Source of the DNA: JAWKWH01 sp963669415
GTDB taxonomy: Bacteria > Pseudomonadota > Alphaproteobacteria > Rhizobiales > Rhizobiaceae
Length of the DNA: 64,000 nt
Assembly (NCBI GenBank): GCA_963669415.2
Contig: CAXXPS010000002.1
Location: 992,001 to 1,056,000, forward strand
Reading direction: 5' to 3'
Below, one piece after another: positions 17,037 through 26,509 of this stretch (its first letter is position 1; every line of letters starts with the position of its first letter). Position numbers and translations under genes: made by a program. The notes below the pieces were generated by a model. The model did not search any database. It worked only from the letters and a program-made list of their open reading frames with translations, and was not told where the DNA came from.

Positions 17037-18149
17037 ATGTCCATTCTATCTAAACTTACAAAAGGCCTTGCGGCCGCAGCATTTGGCACCACCGTTGCTG
17101 TCACCTCAGCAATGGCGGCGGAAGTAACGATCCGCGTACAGTCGGTGATCTCTGCGAAGGCAGACGAAGTGACGATGCTCAAGAACTTCGCTGACGACGT
17201 GGCCGCCTTGACCGCCGATGATCCAGTGATCATCGAGGTTCTGCCGGCCGGTGCCGTGGTCGGCGTGCGCGAGACGCTCGACGCGGTAGACAAGGGCCTG
17301 GTGGAAGGCGGTTTTGCCTGGACCCACTACTGGTCCGGCAAGCATCCTGCTGCTGCGCTCTTTGGCTCACCGCCTGCGGGTGGTGGCATCGGCATGGATA
17401 ACCTCGCCTTCCTGTCATGGTTCCAGTTTGGCGGCGGCAAGGAACTTTACGACCAACTGTGGGATGAGATGGGAGTCAATGTGAAAGGCTTCATGCTTCA
17501 GCCGGTTGGCCCGGAGGCCCTTGGCTGGTTCAAAGAGCCGATCGCCTCGATGGATGATTTCCGCAAATACCGTTTCCGCACCCCTCCGGGCATTCCCGGT
17601 CAGGCGTACAAGGATATCGGTGTGGCCTCGGTCGCCATGGGTGGCGGTGACATTTTGCCGGCGCTTGAGAAAGGCACAATTGATGCTGCCGAATGGTGCT
17701 GCCCGAAGCCTGACAGCGTGTTCGGCTTCCAGAAAGTCCTGAAGCACTACTATCTGCAGGGCCTGCACCAGGTGGTCGTGAACGCCGACCTTTATATCAA
17801 TGGCGATATCTACAACGGCATGACTGATCACCAGAAGAAGGCATTGGAAGTCGCGGCAAATGCGTCTCTGTCCAAAGCCATGTCATACCGCATCTATGAA
17901 AACGGCAAGGCGCTGAAGGATCTGACGGAAAACCATGGTGTTATTCTGCACGATACCCCGGCAGACTACTTCCCGGCCTATATGAATGCGGCCAAGGCAC
18001 TTCTGGAAAAGAACGCGGCTGAAAACGAGTTCTTCAAGGAAGTCTATGACAGCCAGAAAGCGTTTGCTGAAATAGCCGTACCCTTCTGGGCCGGCGCTCA
18101 GGCTTCCAACGCAGCGCTGGGCAAGGCGTATGCTGACAGCCTGAAATAA
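17037..18149 (+). CDS. TRAP transporter solute-binding protein (DctP family)
   Basis: 370 residues with a signal peptide ending about residue 28 (SAMAAEV). GGGAGG is upstream of the ATG. The family's carboxylate-binding arginine region is DDFRKYRFRTPPG, and GGGDILPALEKGTIDAAEW closely resembles 2-oxoacid-binding TakP-type proteins. It captures an organic (2-oxo/hydroxy) acid in the periplasm for the DctQM permease encoded downstream. The substrate is not determinable; the flanking genes suggest an aromatic or 2-oxo acid. Confidence 0.9.
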   Translation: MSILSKLTKGLAAAAFGTTVAVTSAMAAEVTIRVQSVISAKADEVTMLKNFADDVAALTADDPVIIEVLPAGAVVGVRETLDAVDKGLVEGGFAWTHYWSGKHPAAALFGSPPAGGGIGMDNLAFLSWFQFGGGKELYDQLWDEMGVNVKGFMLQPVGPEALGWFKEPIASMDDFRKYRFRTPPGIPGQAYKDIGVASVAMGGGDILPALEKGTIDAAEWCCPKPDSVFGFQKVLKHYYLQGLHQVVVNADLYINGDIYNGMTDHQKKALEVAANASLSKAMSYRIYENGKALKDLTENHGVILHDTPADYFPAYMNAAKALLEKNAAENEFFKEVYDSQKAFAEIAVPFWAGAQASNAALGKAYADSLK

Positions 18150-18166
18150 GGCGGCAACTGCTTCCA

Positions 18167-18212
18167 GCGGGCCATCGTTCGATGGCCCGCCGGAATGATT
18201 TTGTTGTTTTTC
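18167..18212 (+). terminator. Hairpin between dctP and dctQM
   Basis: Perfect 10-base arms GCGGGCCATC/GATGGCCCGC with a 4-base GTTC loop, then a T-rich run (TGATTTTGTTGTTTTT). This looks like a rho-independent terminator. Placed between binding-protein and permease genes, it probably lowers permease mRNA relative to the binding protein. Confidence 0.75.
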
Positions 18213-18288
18213 GAGCGCATGCAAGAATGCGTTTTGAAAACCACAGGACAAGACCGCGAAGCGGCGTCACCTCGGGGGAGAGGCCTAT

Positions 18289-20586
18289 ATGGCTGAGGAC
18301 GTAAAACCGGAAGAACTGGATATCACAGATGAGCTGATCGCCGAACGTCGCGCCGAACAGCCCGGCGAAACGCCGGAAACCATGACACCCTGGCAACGTC
18401 CGATCACAGCATTTATTGATGTTCTCAACCTGTGGGCCGGGCGGCTGACATGTGTGTTGCTGGTGCCGCTGATCGCCGTAATGGTGTTCGAGGTAACAGC
18501 CCGCACGCTGTTTGGCACCTTCACCGAATGGGGCATGAACGAGTTTGCCCGCTCCATCGGACTTGGCCCGACGCTTTGGGCTTACGATATCTCTCGCATG
18601 CTTGGCGGCGTCATATTCATGCTTGCCACCGGCTATGCGCTGTTGCGCGGCGTGCACATTCGTGCCGACTTCCTGTACAGGACCTGGTCACCGAAGACGC
18701 AGGCGACCGTCGATGCGGCGCTTTATCTGGCTTTCTATTTTCCGGCGATGCTGTTCTTCTTCTGGACGGCGGCCGACTTCTGGTACGACGCGTTCGAGAA
18801 AAACGAAACCACAATGGACACGACCTGGGCGCCGATCCTGTGGCCCGCGCGTTTGGCCATGCCGGTCGGAGCCCTCTTGCTGATGCTTCAAGGGATTGCG
18901 GAGTTGTTCCGCGCTTTTGACCAGATGGGCAAGGACAGGGAACGCATTTTCGTTCGCCTGCTACCGGTCTATCTGTTGCTCCTCGTGTTTGTGTTCTGCG
19001 CCACCTTCTTCCCCAAGGTAGTTCCTTTCGATGACTGGTGGGACATGGTGGCTGGAGGTGGTGCTTTTGCTTTCGACAAGCCAACCATTGGCCTGCTCAT
19101 GCTGGCAGCCATGCTGTTCTCGATATTTGTTGGCTTCCCCATATCATTCACACTGGTTTTCCTTGCCTTCACGTTTGGCGCATGGGGCGCGAACAGTGCC
19201 GTCACCTTCTTCCTGATGACGCTACAGGTGAATTCCACCATGTTGGATGACCAGTTGGTCGCCGTGCCGCTTTTCATTCTCATGGGAATTGTGATGGAGC
19301 AGGCTGGGCTAATGGAACGACTTTTCCGTGCCGTCCAGCTCATGATGTCGCGAACCCGCGGCGCGTTGTTTGTCGCAGTGTTGTTCGTGTCGACCATTTT
19401 TGCTGCTGCGACCGGCATAGTCGGTGCATCGGTCACAATCCTGGGCATCATGGCGGCCCGAACCATGAACCGGTCCAATTACGATGTACGCCTGGCCGCC
19501 GGTACGATCACTGCCGGTGGCACGCTCGGAATTCTCATCCCACCCTCTATCATGCTCATCGTCATGGGACCGGTGCTGGAAATTCCCGTCACCGACCTGT
19601 TTCGTGCTGCGATCATGCCGGGGCTGCTGCTGGCCGTTCTCTACATGGTTTATTCACTTGGGCGCTGCTGGCTGAATCCAGACCTCGGGCCGATTCTGCC
19701 CAAGGATGAACAGCCAGAGACCTCACCCTTCTACTTTCTTGAGGTGGTTGCCGTGCTATCGGGGCTGACCATCCTCATCTTGTTGCTGTTTTATGGTGCA
19801 TCGGGATCGCTCTCGATTTTCCCGATGGCGGGTCTCATCTTCCCGGTCGCATGGGTCGGCTTCATGTTTTATGCCTACAGATGGACGCGTGAGCACAAGC
19901 CTGGCGGATTTTATTTTTCCGACCTCTGGTACGAATTCTTTATGGGATTGGTGCCGCCTACCATCCTCATCGCCTTTGCGCTCGGTTCAATTCTTGCCGG
20001 GTGGGCGACACCTGCCGAGGCTTCGGCCTGCGGAGCATTCGGTGCGATCCTGCTGTCGGTCGGTTACCGCAAGCTGACGTTTCAGAAGTTTTATGACGCT
20101 TTGATCAAGACGCTGGAGATCACCGTTTTGATCATGTTCCTGGTGGCCGCCTCGAACTTCTTCGGCGCGGTGTTCTCTAACCTCGGAACGCCGAAATTCC
20201 TCACCGAGCTGCTGTTGTCGATGGACCTGTCGACGACGGTCATGTTGATCTTCGTGATGGCGCTTATCTTCCTGCTCGGCTGGCCGCTTGAATGGGTACC
20301 GATCGTTCTGATCATCGTGCCGATCCTGGTGCCGCTGCTTGTGGAGCTGAACGTCAACCTCACCTGGTTTGCCATTCTCGTCGCTGTCAATTTGCAGACA
20401 GCCTGGCTCAGCCCGCCAGTGGCACTGTCGGCTTACTTCCTGAAGGGTGTCGTACCGGAATGGGATCTGAAAGATATCTATTTCGGCATGATGCAGTTCA
20501 TGGTCATACAGTTGATCGGCCTGGCATTAATCTTCATGTTCCCGCAAATCGTCTTGTGGCTGCCAAGTTACATTTCCGGCAACTGA
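18289..20586 (+). CDS. Fused TRAP transporter permease (DctQ-DctM)
   Basis: 765 residues. Residues about 35-215 are the four-helix small subunit (DctQ-like, with LLVPLIAVMVFEVTARTLFG). After a linker, residues about 265-765 are the 12-helix large subunit (DctM-like, GGTLGILIPPSIMLIVMGPV and VNLQTAWLSPPVALSAYFLKG). Together with DctP it makes a Na+/H+-driven importer in the inner membrane. The DctM domain contains an inserted pair of helices (about residues 475-530), longer than in minimal DctM proteins. It is 139 bases from dctP with a hairpin between. Confidence 0.92.
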   Translation: MAEDVKPEELDITDELIAERRAEQPGETPETMTPWQRPITAFIDVLNLWAGRLTCVLLVPLIAVMVFEVTARTLFGTFTEWGMNEFARSIGLGPTLWAYDISRMLGGVIFMLATGYALLRGVHIRADFLYRTWSPKTQATVDAALYLAFYFPAMLFFFWTAADFWYDAFEKNETTMDTTWAPILWPARLAMPVGALLLMLQGIAELFRAFDQMGKDRERIFVRLLPVYLLLLVFVFCATFFPKVVPFDDWWDMVAGGGAFAFDKPTIGLLMLAAMLFSIFVGFPISFTLVFLAFTFGAWGANSAVTFFLMTLQVNSTMLDDQLVAVPLFILMGIVMEQAGLMERLFRAVQLMMSRTRGALFVAVLFVSTIFAAATGIVGASVTILGIMAARTMNRSNYDVRLAAGTITAGGTLGILIPPSIMLIVMGPVLEIPVTDLFRAAIMPGLLLAVLYMVYSLGRCWLNPDLGPILPKDEQPETSPFYFLEVVAVLSGLTILILLLFYGASGSLSIFPMAGLIFPVAWVGFMFYAYRWTREHKPGGFYFSDLWYEFFMGLVPPTILIAFALGSILAGWATPAEASACGAFGAILLSVGYRKLTFQKFYDALIKTLEITVLIMFLVAASNFFGAVFSNLGTPKFLTELLLSMDLSTTVMLIFVMALIFLLGWPLEWVPIVLIIVPILVPLLVELNVNLTWFAILVAVNLQTAWLSPPVALSAYFLKGVVPEWDLKDIYFGMMQFMVIQLIGLALIFMFPQIVLWLPSYISGN

Positions 20587-20645
20587 CTACTGTGAGCTGA
20601 TAAATTCGGTTGTTCCCGCGTTACCGGCGCTGCTATGCATCAGGA

Positions 20646-21704
20646 ATGAGTGGCGGGGTAAGACAGTTAACCTTTGCGTGCGCGGCGATGCTGGGGCTGC
20701 AGGGCTGCAGCCTGTCCTACTATGCCCAGTCAATCAACGGGCATCTCGATATCCTGGCCGCCAGTCAGCCGATTGAAAAGCTGATCGATCACCCGTCCAA
20801 TTCAACAGAGCTCAACCAGAACCTCGAACTGGCTAGAGACATCCGGCAATTCGCCATCGATCGGCTCTCGCTGCCCGACAATGGCAGCTATCGCAACTAT
20901 GTCGATACCGGCCGGGACTTCGTCACCTGGTCGGTATTCGCCGCGCCCGAACTGGCACCGGGTGTGAGGACATGGTGCTTTCCGGTCGTTGGCTGTGTCC
21001 CGTATCGCGGCTACTTCTCCAAAGAAGCCGCCGTACGGTTTGCGCAACAAGTGCGAAAAGAAGGTTTCGACGTTCATGTCGGCGGAGTGCCTGCATATTC
21101 GACGCTCGGCCTGACGCGTGATCCGTTACTGAACACGATGCTTCTCTACGGCGAGTCCTATCTGGCCGGCGTAATCTTCCACGAACTCTCACACCAGCGG
21201 GTTTATGTGGAGAATGATACTGAGTTCAACGAGGCCTTTGCGGTTTCGGTCGAAGAAGCCGGAACCGTGGCGTGGCTGAAACACCGTGGTCAGACCGGAG
21301 AACTTGGCCAGGTATTCGCGGCGCGTAAGCGAAACGATGATTTTCTCAGGCTGGTTGCCGGCACACAGGACGAACTGACCAAAATTTTCACGTCCGGCAA
21401 ATCCGATGCTGAAAAGCGGGATTCGAAGAAGGCGGCAATCGAAAGACTTCGCGCCCGATACCGCCATGTCAAGGCCACCAAATGGAATGGCTATCGAGGT
21501 TATGATGAGTGGTTCGATGCACCAATCAACAATGCCAAACTTGCAACGGTTGGCGTTTACAACAACCTTGTTCCGGCATTCAGCCGGCTTTTGAAAATTT
21601 GCAGCGGCGACTATGAGCGGTTTTATCAATCGGTGGCAAGAATTGGGAAGCTGAACAAGGAAGACCGCCGGCGGGAGCTTTCGCTGGCAAAGAACTGCGA
21701 ATAA
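20646..21704 (+). CDS. Aminopeptidase-family zinc lipoprotein (PF10023 type)
   Basis: 352 residues starting MSGGVRQ. The lipobox LQGC ends an 18-residue hydrophobic leader, so the product is a lipoprotein. The metallopeptidase motif is HELSHQRVYVENDTEFNE, an HExxH with a downstream Glu, characteristic of the Aminopep family. An alternative start 36 bases upstream would bury the lipobox and is unlikely. It is convergent with ridA; an AAACGG/CCGTTT stem (21703-21720) between them may be a weak shared terminator. Confidence 0.8.
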   Translation: MSGGVRQLTFACAAMLGLQGCSLSYYAQSINGHLDILAASQPIEKLIDHPSNSTELNQNLELARDIRQFAIDRLSLPDNGSYRNYVDTGRDFVTWSVFAAPELAPGVRTWCFPVVGCVPYRGYFSKEAAVRFAQQVRKEGFDVHVGGVPAYSTLGLTRDPLLNTMLLYGESYLAGVIFHELSHQRVYVENDTEFNEAFAVSVEEAGTVAWLKHRGQTGELGQVFAARKRNDDFLRLVAGTQDELTKIFTSGKSDAEKRDSKKAAIERLRARYRHVKATKWNGYRGYDEWFDAPINNAKLATVGVYNNLVPAFSRLLKICSGDYERFYQSVARIGKLNKEDRRRELSLAKNCE

Positions 21705-21719
21705 ACGGTATTACCCGTT

Positions 21720-22112
21720 TCAGATTTCTGCGGTTGCCTCGATTTCCACCAGTGCCTCGTCCTCTACAAGGGCAGCAACGACGACCATCGTCATCGCTGG
21801 AAAATGCCGGCCCATTACCGAGCGATAGGCTGCGCCGACTTCGGACTGCCTTGCGAGATATTCCGCTTTATCGGTGACGTACCAAGTCAGCCGGGTGATT
21901 CCTTCGATGTCTCCACCCGCCTTCTCGACCACTGCGACTATATTTTTCAAGGCCTGTGTCATCTGTCCGATGAAGTCATGGGTTTCGAATTTCTGTTCGC
22001 CGTTCCAGCCAATTTGGCCGCCCACATACAGCGTGCCGTCTTTCGACAAAACGCCATTGGCATAGCCCTTTGCCGGCAACCATCCGTCGGGTTGAATGAT
22101 GTCATGCGCCAT
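21720..22112 (-). CDS. RidA family enamine/imine deaminase, atypical active site
   Basis: 130 residues (MAHDII...). The YjgF/RidA fold is evident from YVGGQIGWNGEQ and ALVEIEATAEI. The arginine that in RidA binds the carboxylate of 2-aminoacrylate (PARS motif) is Met107 here (FPAMTMV). In this operon the likely substrate is the enamine formed when 2-aminobenzoyl-CoA is hydroxylated and reduced, whose carboxyl is tied up as a CoA thioester. It lies 52 bases after the second ligase gene. The start at 22112 has AAGGA about 10 bases upstream. Confidence 0.8.
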   Translation of the reverse strand: MAHDIIQPDGWLPAKGYANGVLSKDGTLYVGGQIGWNGEQKFETHDFIGQMTQALKNIVAVVEKAGGDIEGITRLTWYVTDKAEYLARQSEVGAAYRSVMGRHFPAMTMVVVAALVEDEALVEIEATAEI

Positions 22113-22164
22113 CGATGAAAATTCCTTCACTAAAGTGATTGATTGAATATTGCCGTCACGCGGG

Positions 22165-23712
22165 TCAATCGCTCCCGCTAATCATTTCAATCAGGCGGCC
22201 GCGCATGACTTTTCGGGTTGGTGTCATGGGCAGTTCCTCAAATATCTCCAGTCGCTCGGGCCATTTGTATTTCGCAATCCCGGCATCAGAGAGTGAACTT
22301 GTTACCGTGTCCAGCGCCAACGTCTCACCGGGCACCAGCTGCGCGCAAAGGCACCCTCGTTCTCCAAGCACGTCGTCCGCAACAGGAACAATTGCGCATT
22401 GAACGACCTGGGGCAGTTTCATCACCTCGATCTCGATCTCGACCGGATTGTATTTTACACCGCCGCGGTTGATCAGCTCCTTGGACCGGCCGGTGAGCGT
22501 TACAAAGCCGTCAGCATCAATCCTTGCCAGGTCGCCGGTACGGAACCAGCCGCTCTCTGTGAATGCGGTATTGGTCTCGCCAGGCTTGTTCAGATAGCCA
22601 TCGAATACGGATGGGCCTTTAACTTCCAGCGCGCCCTCTTCATCGGGCCCCAAGGTCTGTTCACTGTCGCCGACCACGCGCAATTGGGTGCGTGGTGATG
22701 CGGTTCCGGTCGTCTTAATCCGTTTTTCAAGAGGTTCGCCGGGCCTGCCGTAAGCACCGGCCTGCAATTCGCTCATGCCCCACAGCTGAATGACTTCACC
22801 TTCGTCCATCAGTTGATCAAGCGTATTTGCAAGCGTCGGCGGCACTGTCGCGCCAGACAGACACAAAAGCCGGATCCCAGCCAGATGCTCAGGCGTCAGC
22901 CTTCCCGCGGAGACAAACGGGGCAAAATGGGCAGGCGCTGCAAAAACGGAATCTGGCTGCAGGGATGCCAGATCGTCGAACAGAGTCTGTGGATTGAATG
23001 CGGGCAGCAATGCCGAAGCACCACCTGAGGCGAGCGACAGCTGCAGCGTGAACAGGCCATAGAGGTGGGTCATCGCTGCCAGTGACAACACGCGGGAATT
23101 TTCCCCGATATCGAATTCACCAGCCGAGAGCAGCGCGTTGTTTAAAAACCCGCGATAGGTGTGCGGCACGCCCTTGGGTTCGGCCGTGGTGCCGGAAGTA
23201 TAGAGCAACAGGAAGGGATCGTCGGGTAGGGTTGCTACCTGGTCGGCGGGCCTGGAGTTTACCGCTGAGAGCTCTTTATAGCTGACCCCACCATCGCAAT
23301 CAGCGCCAACCGAAATGACTGTATTGAGATTGCCAAGCTCATTAGAGAGCGAAACCATTGCAGCGCTTTTTTCAGCGCCAAATGACAGAACTGCCTTGGC
23401 ATTGGAATCGGCCAGCAAATAGCTCAACTCATGCTCGCCATAAGGCATGTGCAGCGTCTGAAATATCGCACCCCGTCCCGCTGCCGCCAACAAAGCGGTC
23501 ACAAATTCGCGACCGTTCGGGAGCTGGGCTGCGATTGTATCTCCCTTGCCAATTCCGATCTCCGCAAAGCCGGAAACGAGCTGAGCTACCTCTGCCGCCA
23601 GTTCGGCGTAACTGATTTCGCCGTCATGAGTCGCCAGCGCGACCGCATCCGGCCGGTTCACCGCATGGAAAGAAAGCCACTGCGATAACGTGCTGTCGAG
23701 CGGCGCGGTCAA
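22165..23712 (-). CDS. AMP-forming acyl-CoA ligase (cyclohexanecarboxylate/aryl-CoA type)
   Basis: 515 residues of the ANL superfamily, making acyl-CoA from acid, ATP and CoA. The P-loop is LLYTSGTTAEPKGVPHTY, the A5 motif is QLWGMSELQAG, the hinge is GRSKELINRGGVKYNPVEIE, and the catalytic Lys is in PTRKVMRG near the C-terminus. It resembles AliA-like cyclohexanecarboxylate-CoA ligases. It overlaps the preceding ligase gene by 4 bases. Two different ligases in one operon suggest either two entry substrates or activation of an acid released later in the route. Confidence 0.85.
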   Translation of the reverse strand: MTAPLDSTLSQWLSFHAVNRPDAVALATHDGEISYAELAAEVAQLVSGFAEIGIGKGDTIAAQLPNGREFVTALLAAAGRGAIFQTLHMPYGEHELSYLLADSNAKAVLSFGAEKSAAMVSLSNELGNLNTVISVGADCDGGVSYKELSAVNSRPADQVATLPDDPFLLLYTSGTTAEPKGVPHTYRGFLNNALLSAGEFDIGENSRVLSLAAMTHLYGLFTLQLSLASGGASALLPAFNPQTLFDDLASLQPDSVFAAPAHFAPFVSAGRLTPEHLAGIRLLCLSGATVPPTLANTLDQLMDEGEVIQLWGMSELQAGAYGRPGEPLEKRIKTTGTASPRTQLRVVGDSEQTLGPDEEGALEVKGPSVFDGYLNKPGETNTAFTESGWFRTGDLARIDADGFVTLTGRSKELINRGGVKYNPVEIEIEVMKLPQVVQCAIVPVADDVLGERGCLCAQLVPGETLALDTVTSSLSDAGIAKYKWPERLEIFEELPMTPTRKVMRGRLIEMISGSD

Positions 23713-25343
23713 GAGGCATTGTCCTCTCTCAGCCGGAAACGCTGGATCTTGCCGGTCTGGGTTTTGGGCAAGGCGTCGATAAATTTCACCGATCGCGGAT
23801 ATTTGTAGGGAGCGATGGTCGCCTTGACATGATCCTGCAGCAATTTGGCCATGGCGGCGGAGGGTTCGACACCCTCCGCGAGCACCACATGCGCCTCGAC
23901 AATCGATCCCCGTTCCTCATCAGGAGCGGCAATCACGCCACATTCGGCAACATCGGGATGTGAAAGCAGGGCCGCTTCGACCTCGGGGCCGGCGATGTTG
24001 TAGCCGGACGAAATGATCATGTCGTCGTTGCGGGCTGCGAAATGGAAATAACCATCATCATCCATCGAAAAAGCGTCGCCGGTGATGTTCCAGCCATTGG
24101 TGACGTAACCGCCTTGCCGGTCCTGATCGGCAAGGTAGCGGCAGCCCGTCGGCCCTCGCACCGCCAATCGGCCAACCTCGCCCGCAGGCAGGTCCTCTCC
24201 ATCCTCGCCGATTATCTTCGCTTCATAACCGGTCACCGGCTTTCCGGTGCAGGCCGGTCGATGATCATCAAACCGGTTGGAAATGAAAATGTGCAGCAAC
24301 TCAGTCGCGCCAATGCCATCGAGCATCGGTTTGCCGGTCTTGCGCATCCAGTCGTCGTAGACGGGCGCCGGCAGCGTCTCGCCGGCTGAAACCGCAGCAC
24401 GCAAGCTCGACAGATCTGCCCCTTCCTCCATTGCCGCAAGCATCGCCCGGTAAGCGGTCGGGGCCGTGAAGCAGACCGTCGCTTTGTACTTCTCGATGAT
24501 CTCGATCATGTTTGGCGGCGAAGCCGTTTCGAGCAGAGTGGCCGTCGCGCCAAATCTGAGCGGAAATATCGCCAATCCGCCCAAACCGAAGGTGAAGGCC
24601 AGTGGCGGGGATCCGACGAATATGTCGTCGGGTGAAACACCCAGTACCTCTTTTGCGTAACCGTCGGCGATGATCAGAAGATCGCGATGAAAATGCATCG
24701 TTGCTTTCGGTGCACCTGTCGTGCCGGATGTAAATCCCAACAAGGCCACGTCGTCACGGCCGGTATTGACCGCTTCGAAGGTCACTGGCTTTTCGAGTGC
24801 CAGACGGTCGAGTTCGGCATCATGGTTTGCAGTGCCGTCAAATCCCACAATCGTTTTCAGATGACCGCTGTTCTTGCCGCAGGCGACGATCTCATCCATC
24901 AGCCGTGTGTCGCAAAGCGCGTGCGTGATCTCTGCTTTGTCTACGATCTTGGCAAGTTCACCGGCGCGCAGCATCGGCATTGTGTTGACGACTACTGCGC
25001 CCGCTTTGGTGGCGGCCAGCCAGCAGGCGACCATTGCCGGATTATTCGCCGAACGAACCAGAATCCGGTTTCCCGGTTTGACGCGGAGATCGGAAACCAG
25101 CGCATGGGCCAGTTTGTTGGTCCAGTCAGACAACTCTTTATAGGTCCGGCGGCGACCATTGCCGATCAGCGCTGTGTGATCGCCAAAGCCTTTCTCCACC
25201 ATGCGGTCGGTGAGTTCGACCCCCGCATTGATGTGTTCCGGGTACGGAAACTTGTCCAACAGAAAATCCGGCCATTGATCTGCTGGCGGCAGGTTGTCGC
25301 GTGCGAAGGTGTCGATGTGCGCGGTTGGGCCCAAATTCGTCAT
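23709..25343 (-). CDS. Benzoate-CoA ligase family protein, probable 2-aminobenzoate-CoA ligase
   Basis: 544 residues, an AMP-forming ligase with P-loop GFTSGTTGAPKATMHFHRD, A5 motif DGIGATELLHIFISNRFD, hinge RNDDMIISSGYNIAGPEVE and C-terminal Lys in LPKTQTGKIQRFRL. The GATELLHIFISN stretch is typical of benzoate/2-aminobenzoate-CoA ligases. It would activate anthranilate for the fused monooxygenase/reductase at 6-8 kb. It overlaps its neighbours by 4 bases on each side. Benzoate or a hydroxybenzoate remains possible as substrate. Confidence 0.85.
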   Translation of the reverse strand: MTNLGPTAHIDTFARDNLPPADQWPDFLLDKFPYPEHINAGVELTDRMVEKGFGDHTALIGNGRRRTYKELSDWTNKLAHALVSDLRVKPGNRILVRSANNPAMVACWLAATKAGAVVVNTMPMLRAGELAKIVDKAEITHALCDTRLMDEIVACGKNSGHLKTIVGFDGTANHDAELDRLALEKPVTFEAVNTGRDDVALLGFTSGTTGAPKATMHFHRDLLIIADGYAKEVLGVSPDDIFVGSPPLAFTFGLGGLAIFPLRFGATATLLETASPPNMIEIIEKYKATVCFTAPTAYRAMLAAMEEGADLSSLRAAVSAGETLPAPVYDDWMRKTGKPMLDGIGATELLHIFISNRFDDHRPACTGKPVTGYEAKIIGEDGEDLPAGEVGRLAVRGPTGCRYLADQDRQGGYVTNGWNITGDAFSMDDDGYFHFAARNDDMIISSGYNIAGPEVEAALLSHPDVAECGVIAAPDEERGSIVEAHVVLAEGVEPSAAMAKLLQDHVKATIAPYKYPRSVKFIDALPKTQTGKIQRFRLREDNAS

Positions 25344-26509
25344 GTGCTGTCTCCGAAAGCGGAAAGCGCCTGCCGGGCGATGATGACCTTTTGAACGTCA
25401 CTGGCGCCTTCGTAGATGCGCAATGCCCGAATATCACGGTAGAGCCGCTCGGCTATATGGCCGCTCTTCACACCGTCGCCGCCGTGCAACTGGACTGCCT
25501 TGTCGATAACCAGTTGGGCCTGGTCGGTAGAGAACAGTTTCGCCATCGCCGCTTCGCGCGTGACACGTGCGGCACCCATATCCTTGGTCCAGGCGGCGCG
25601 GTACACAAGCAAAGCCGAAGCGTCTACATCCACCGCCATATCCGCAATGTGTCCCTGCACCATTTGCAGGTCGAAGAGCGGCGCTCCCATGACCTGACGG
25701 CTGGAAACACGGGATAACGACTCGTCGAGCGCTCTGCGGGCAAAGCCGAGTGCTGCTGCGGCAACCGTAGTGCGAAAAGTATCAAGCACCGACATGGCGA
25801 TGCGGAAACCGGCACCGCGCTCACCGATCAGCGCTGAAGCCGGGAGCCTGCAATTGTCGAACTTCAGCCGCGCCAATGGGTGTGGGGCAATGACTTCCAG
25901 GCGCTCTGCCACTTCAAATCCGGGCGTTCCTGCCGGAACGAGAAATGCCGACAGACCCTTTGCGCCAGGCGCTTCGCCGGTGCGGGCAAAAACGCAATAG
26001 ATATCCGCGATCCCACCATTGGATATCCAGGTCTTTTCGCCATTGAGGACGAATTCATTTCCGTCGAGTGCTGCGGTCATGGTTGAGTTGGCGACGTCTG
26101 ATCCAGACTGCGGTTCGGTCAACGCGAAAGCGGAGATCGCCTGCCCAGACCGCGTCTTTGTCAGCCAATCCCGCTTTTGGTCCGGGGAGCCGAATAACGA
26201 TATCGCGCCCGTACCAAGTCCCTGCATGGCAAAAGCAAAATCGGCCAGCCCGTCATGGCGCGCCAGCGTTTCGCGAACAAGGCAGAGCGAGCGGACATCA
26301 AGCCTGCCCTCCTGATCATCAGGATCAACGGCAGAATGCGAAAGAAATCCTGCTTCCCCGAGGCGTGATACGAGGTCGCGGCAGGCCATATCAGTATCAG
26401 AATGATCGATTTGGGAGAGATTTTTCTCAGCCCAGTCATCCAAATTGTCGGCAAGTGTGCGATGCCGGTCCTCAAAAAAAGGCCAATTGAGAAAACTCCT
26501 GTCGGCCAT
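25340..26509 (-). CDS. Acyl-CoA dehydrogenase
   Basis: 389 residues, the normal length for FAD acyl-CoA dehydrogenases. FALTEPQSGSDVANSTMTA binds FAD and substrate, EKTWISNGGIADIY is the middle beta-domain, and IYEGASDVQKVIIARQAL carries the catalytic base Glu of the short/medium-chain class. It would carry out the alpha,beta-dehydrogenation of the ring-derived dicarboxyl-CoA. It overlaps the hydratase gene by one base. Confidence 0.92.
   Translation of the reverse strand: MADRSFLNWPFFEDRHRTLADNLDDWAEKNLSQIDHSDTDMACRDLVSRLGEAGFLSHSAVDPDDQEGRLDVRSLCLVRETLARHDGLADFAFAMQGLGTGAISLFGSPDQKRDWLTKTRSGQAISAFALTEPQSGSDVANSTMTAALDGNEFVLNGEKTWISNGGIADIYCVFARTGEAPGAKGLSAFLVPAGTPGFEVAERLEVIAPHPLARLKFDNCRLPASALIGERGAGFRIAMSVLDTFRTTVAAAALGFARRALDESLSRVSSRQVMGAPLFDLQMVQGHIADMAVDVDASALLVYRAAWTKDMGAARVTREAAMAKLFSTDQAQLVIDKAVQLHGGDGVKSGHIAERLYRDIRALRIYEGASDVQKVIIARQALSAFGDST

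Noticed and set aside
18034..18657. Minus-strand open frame of 207 codons spanning the dctP-dctQM gap
   Set aside because: It crosses a terminator hairpin and two confident genes on the other strand.
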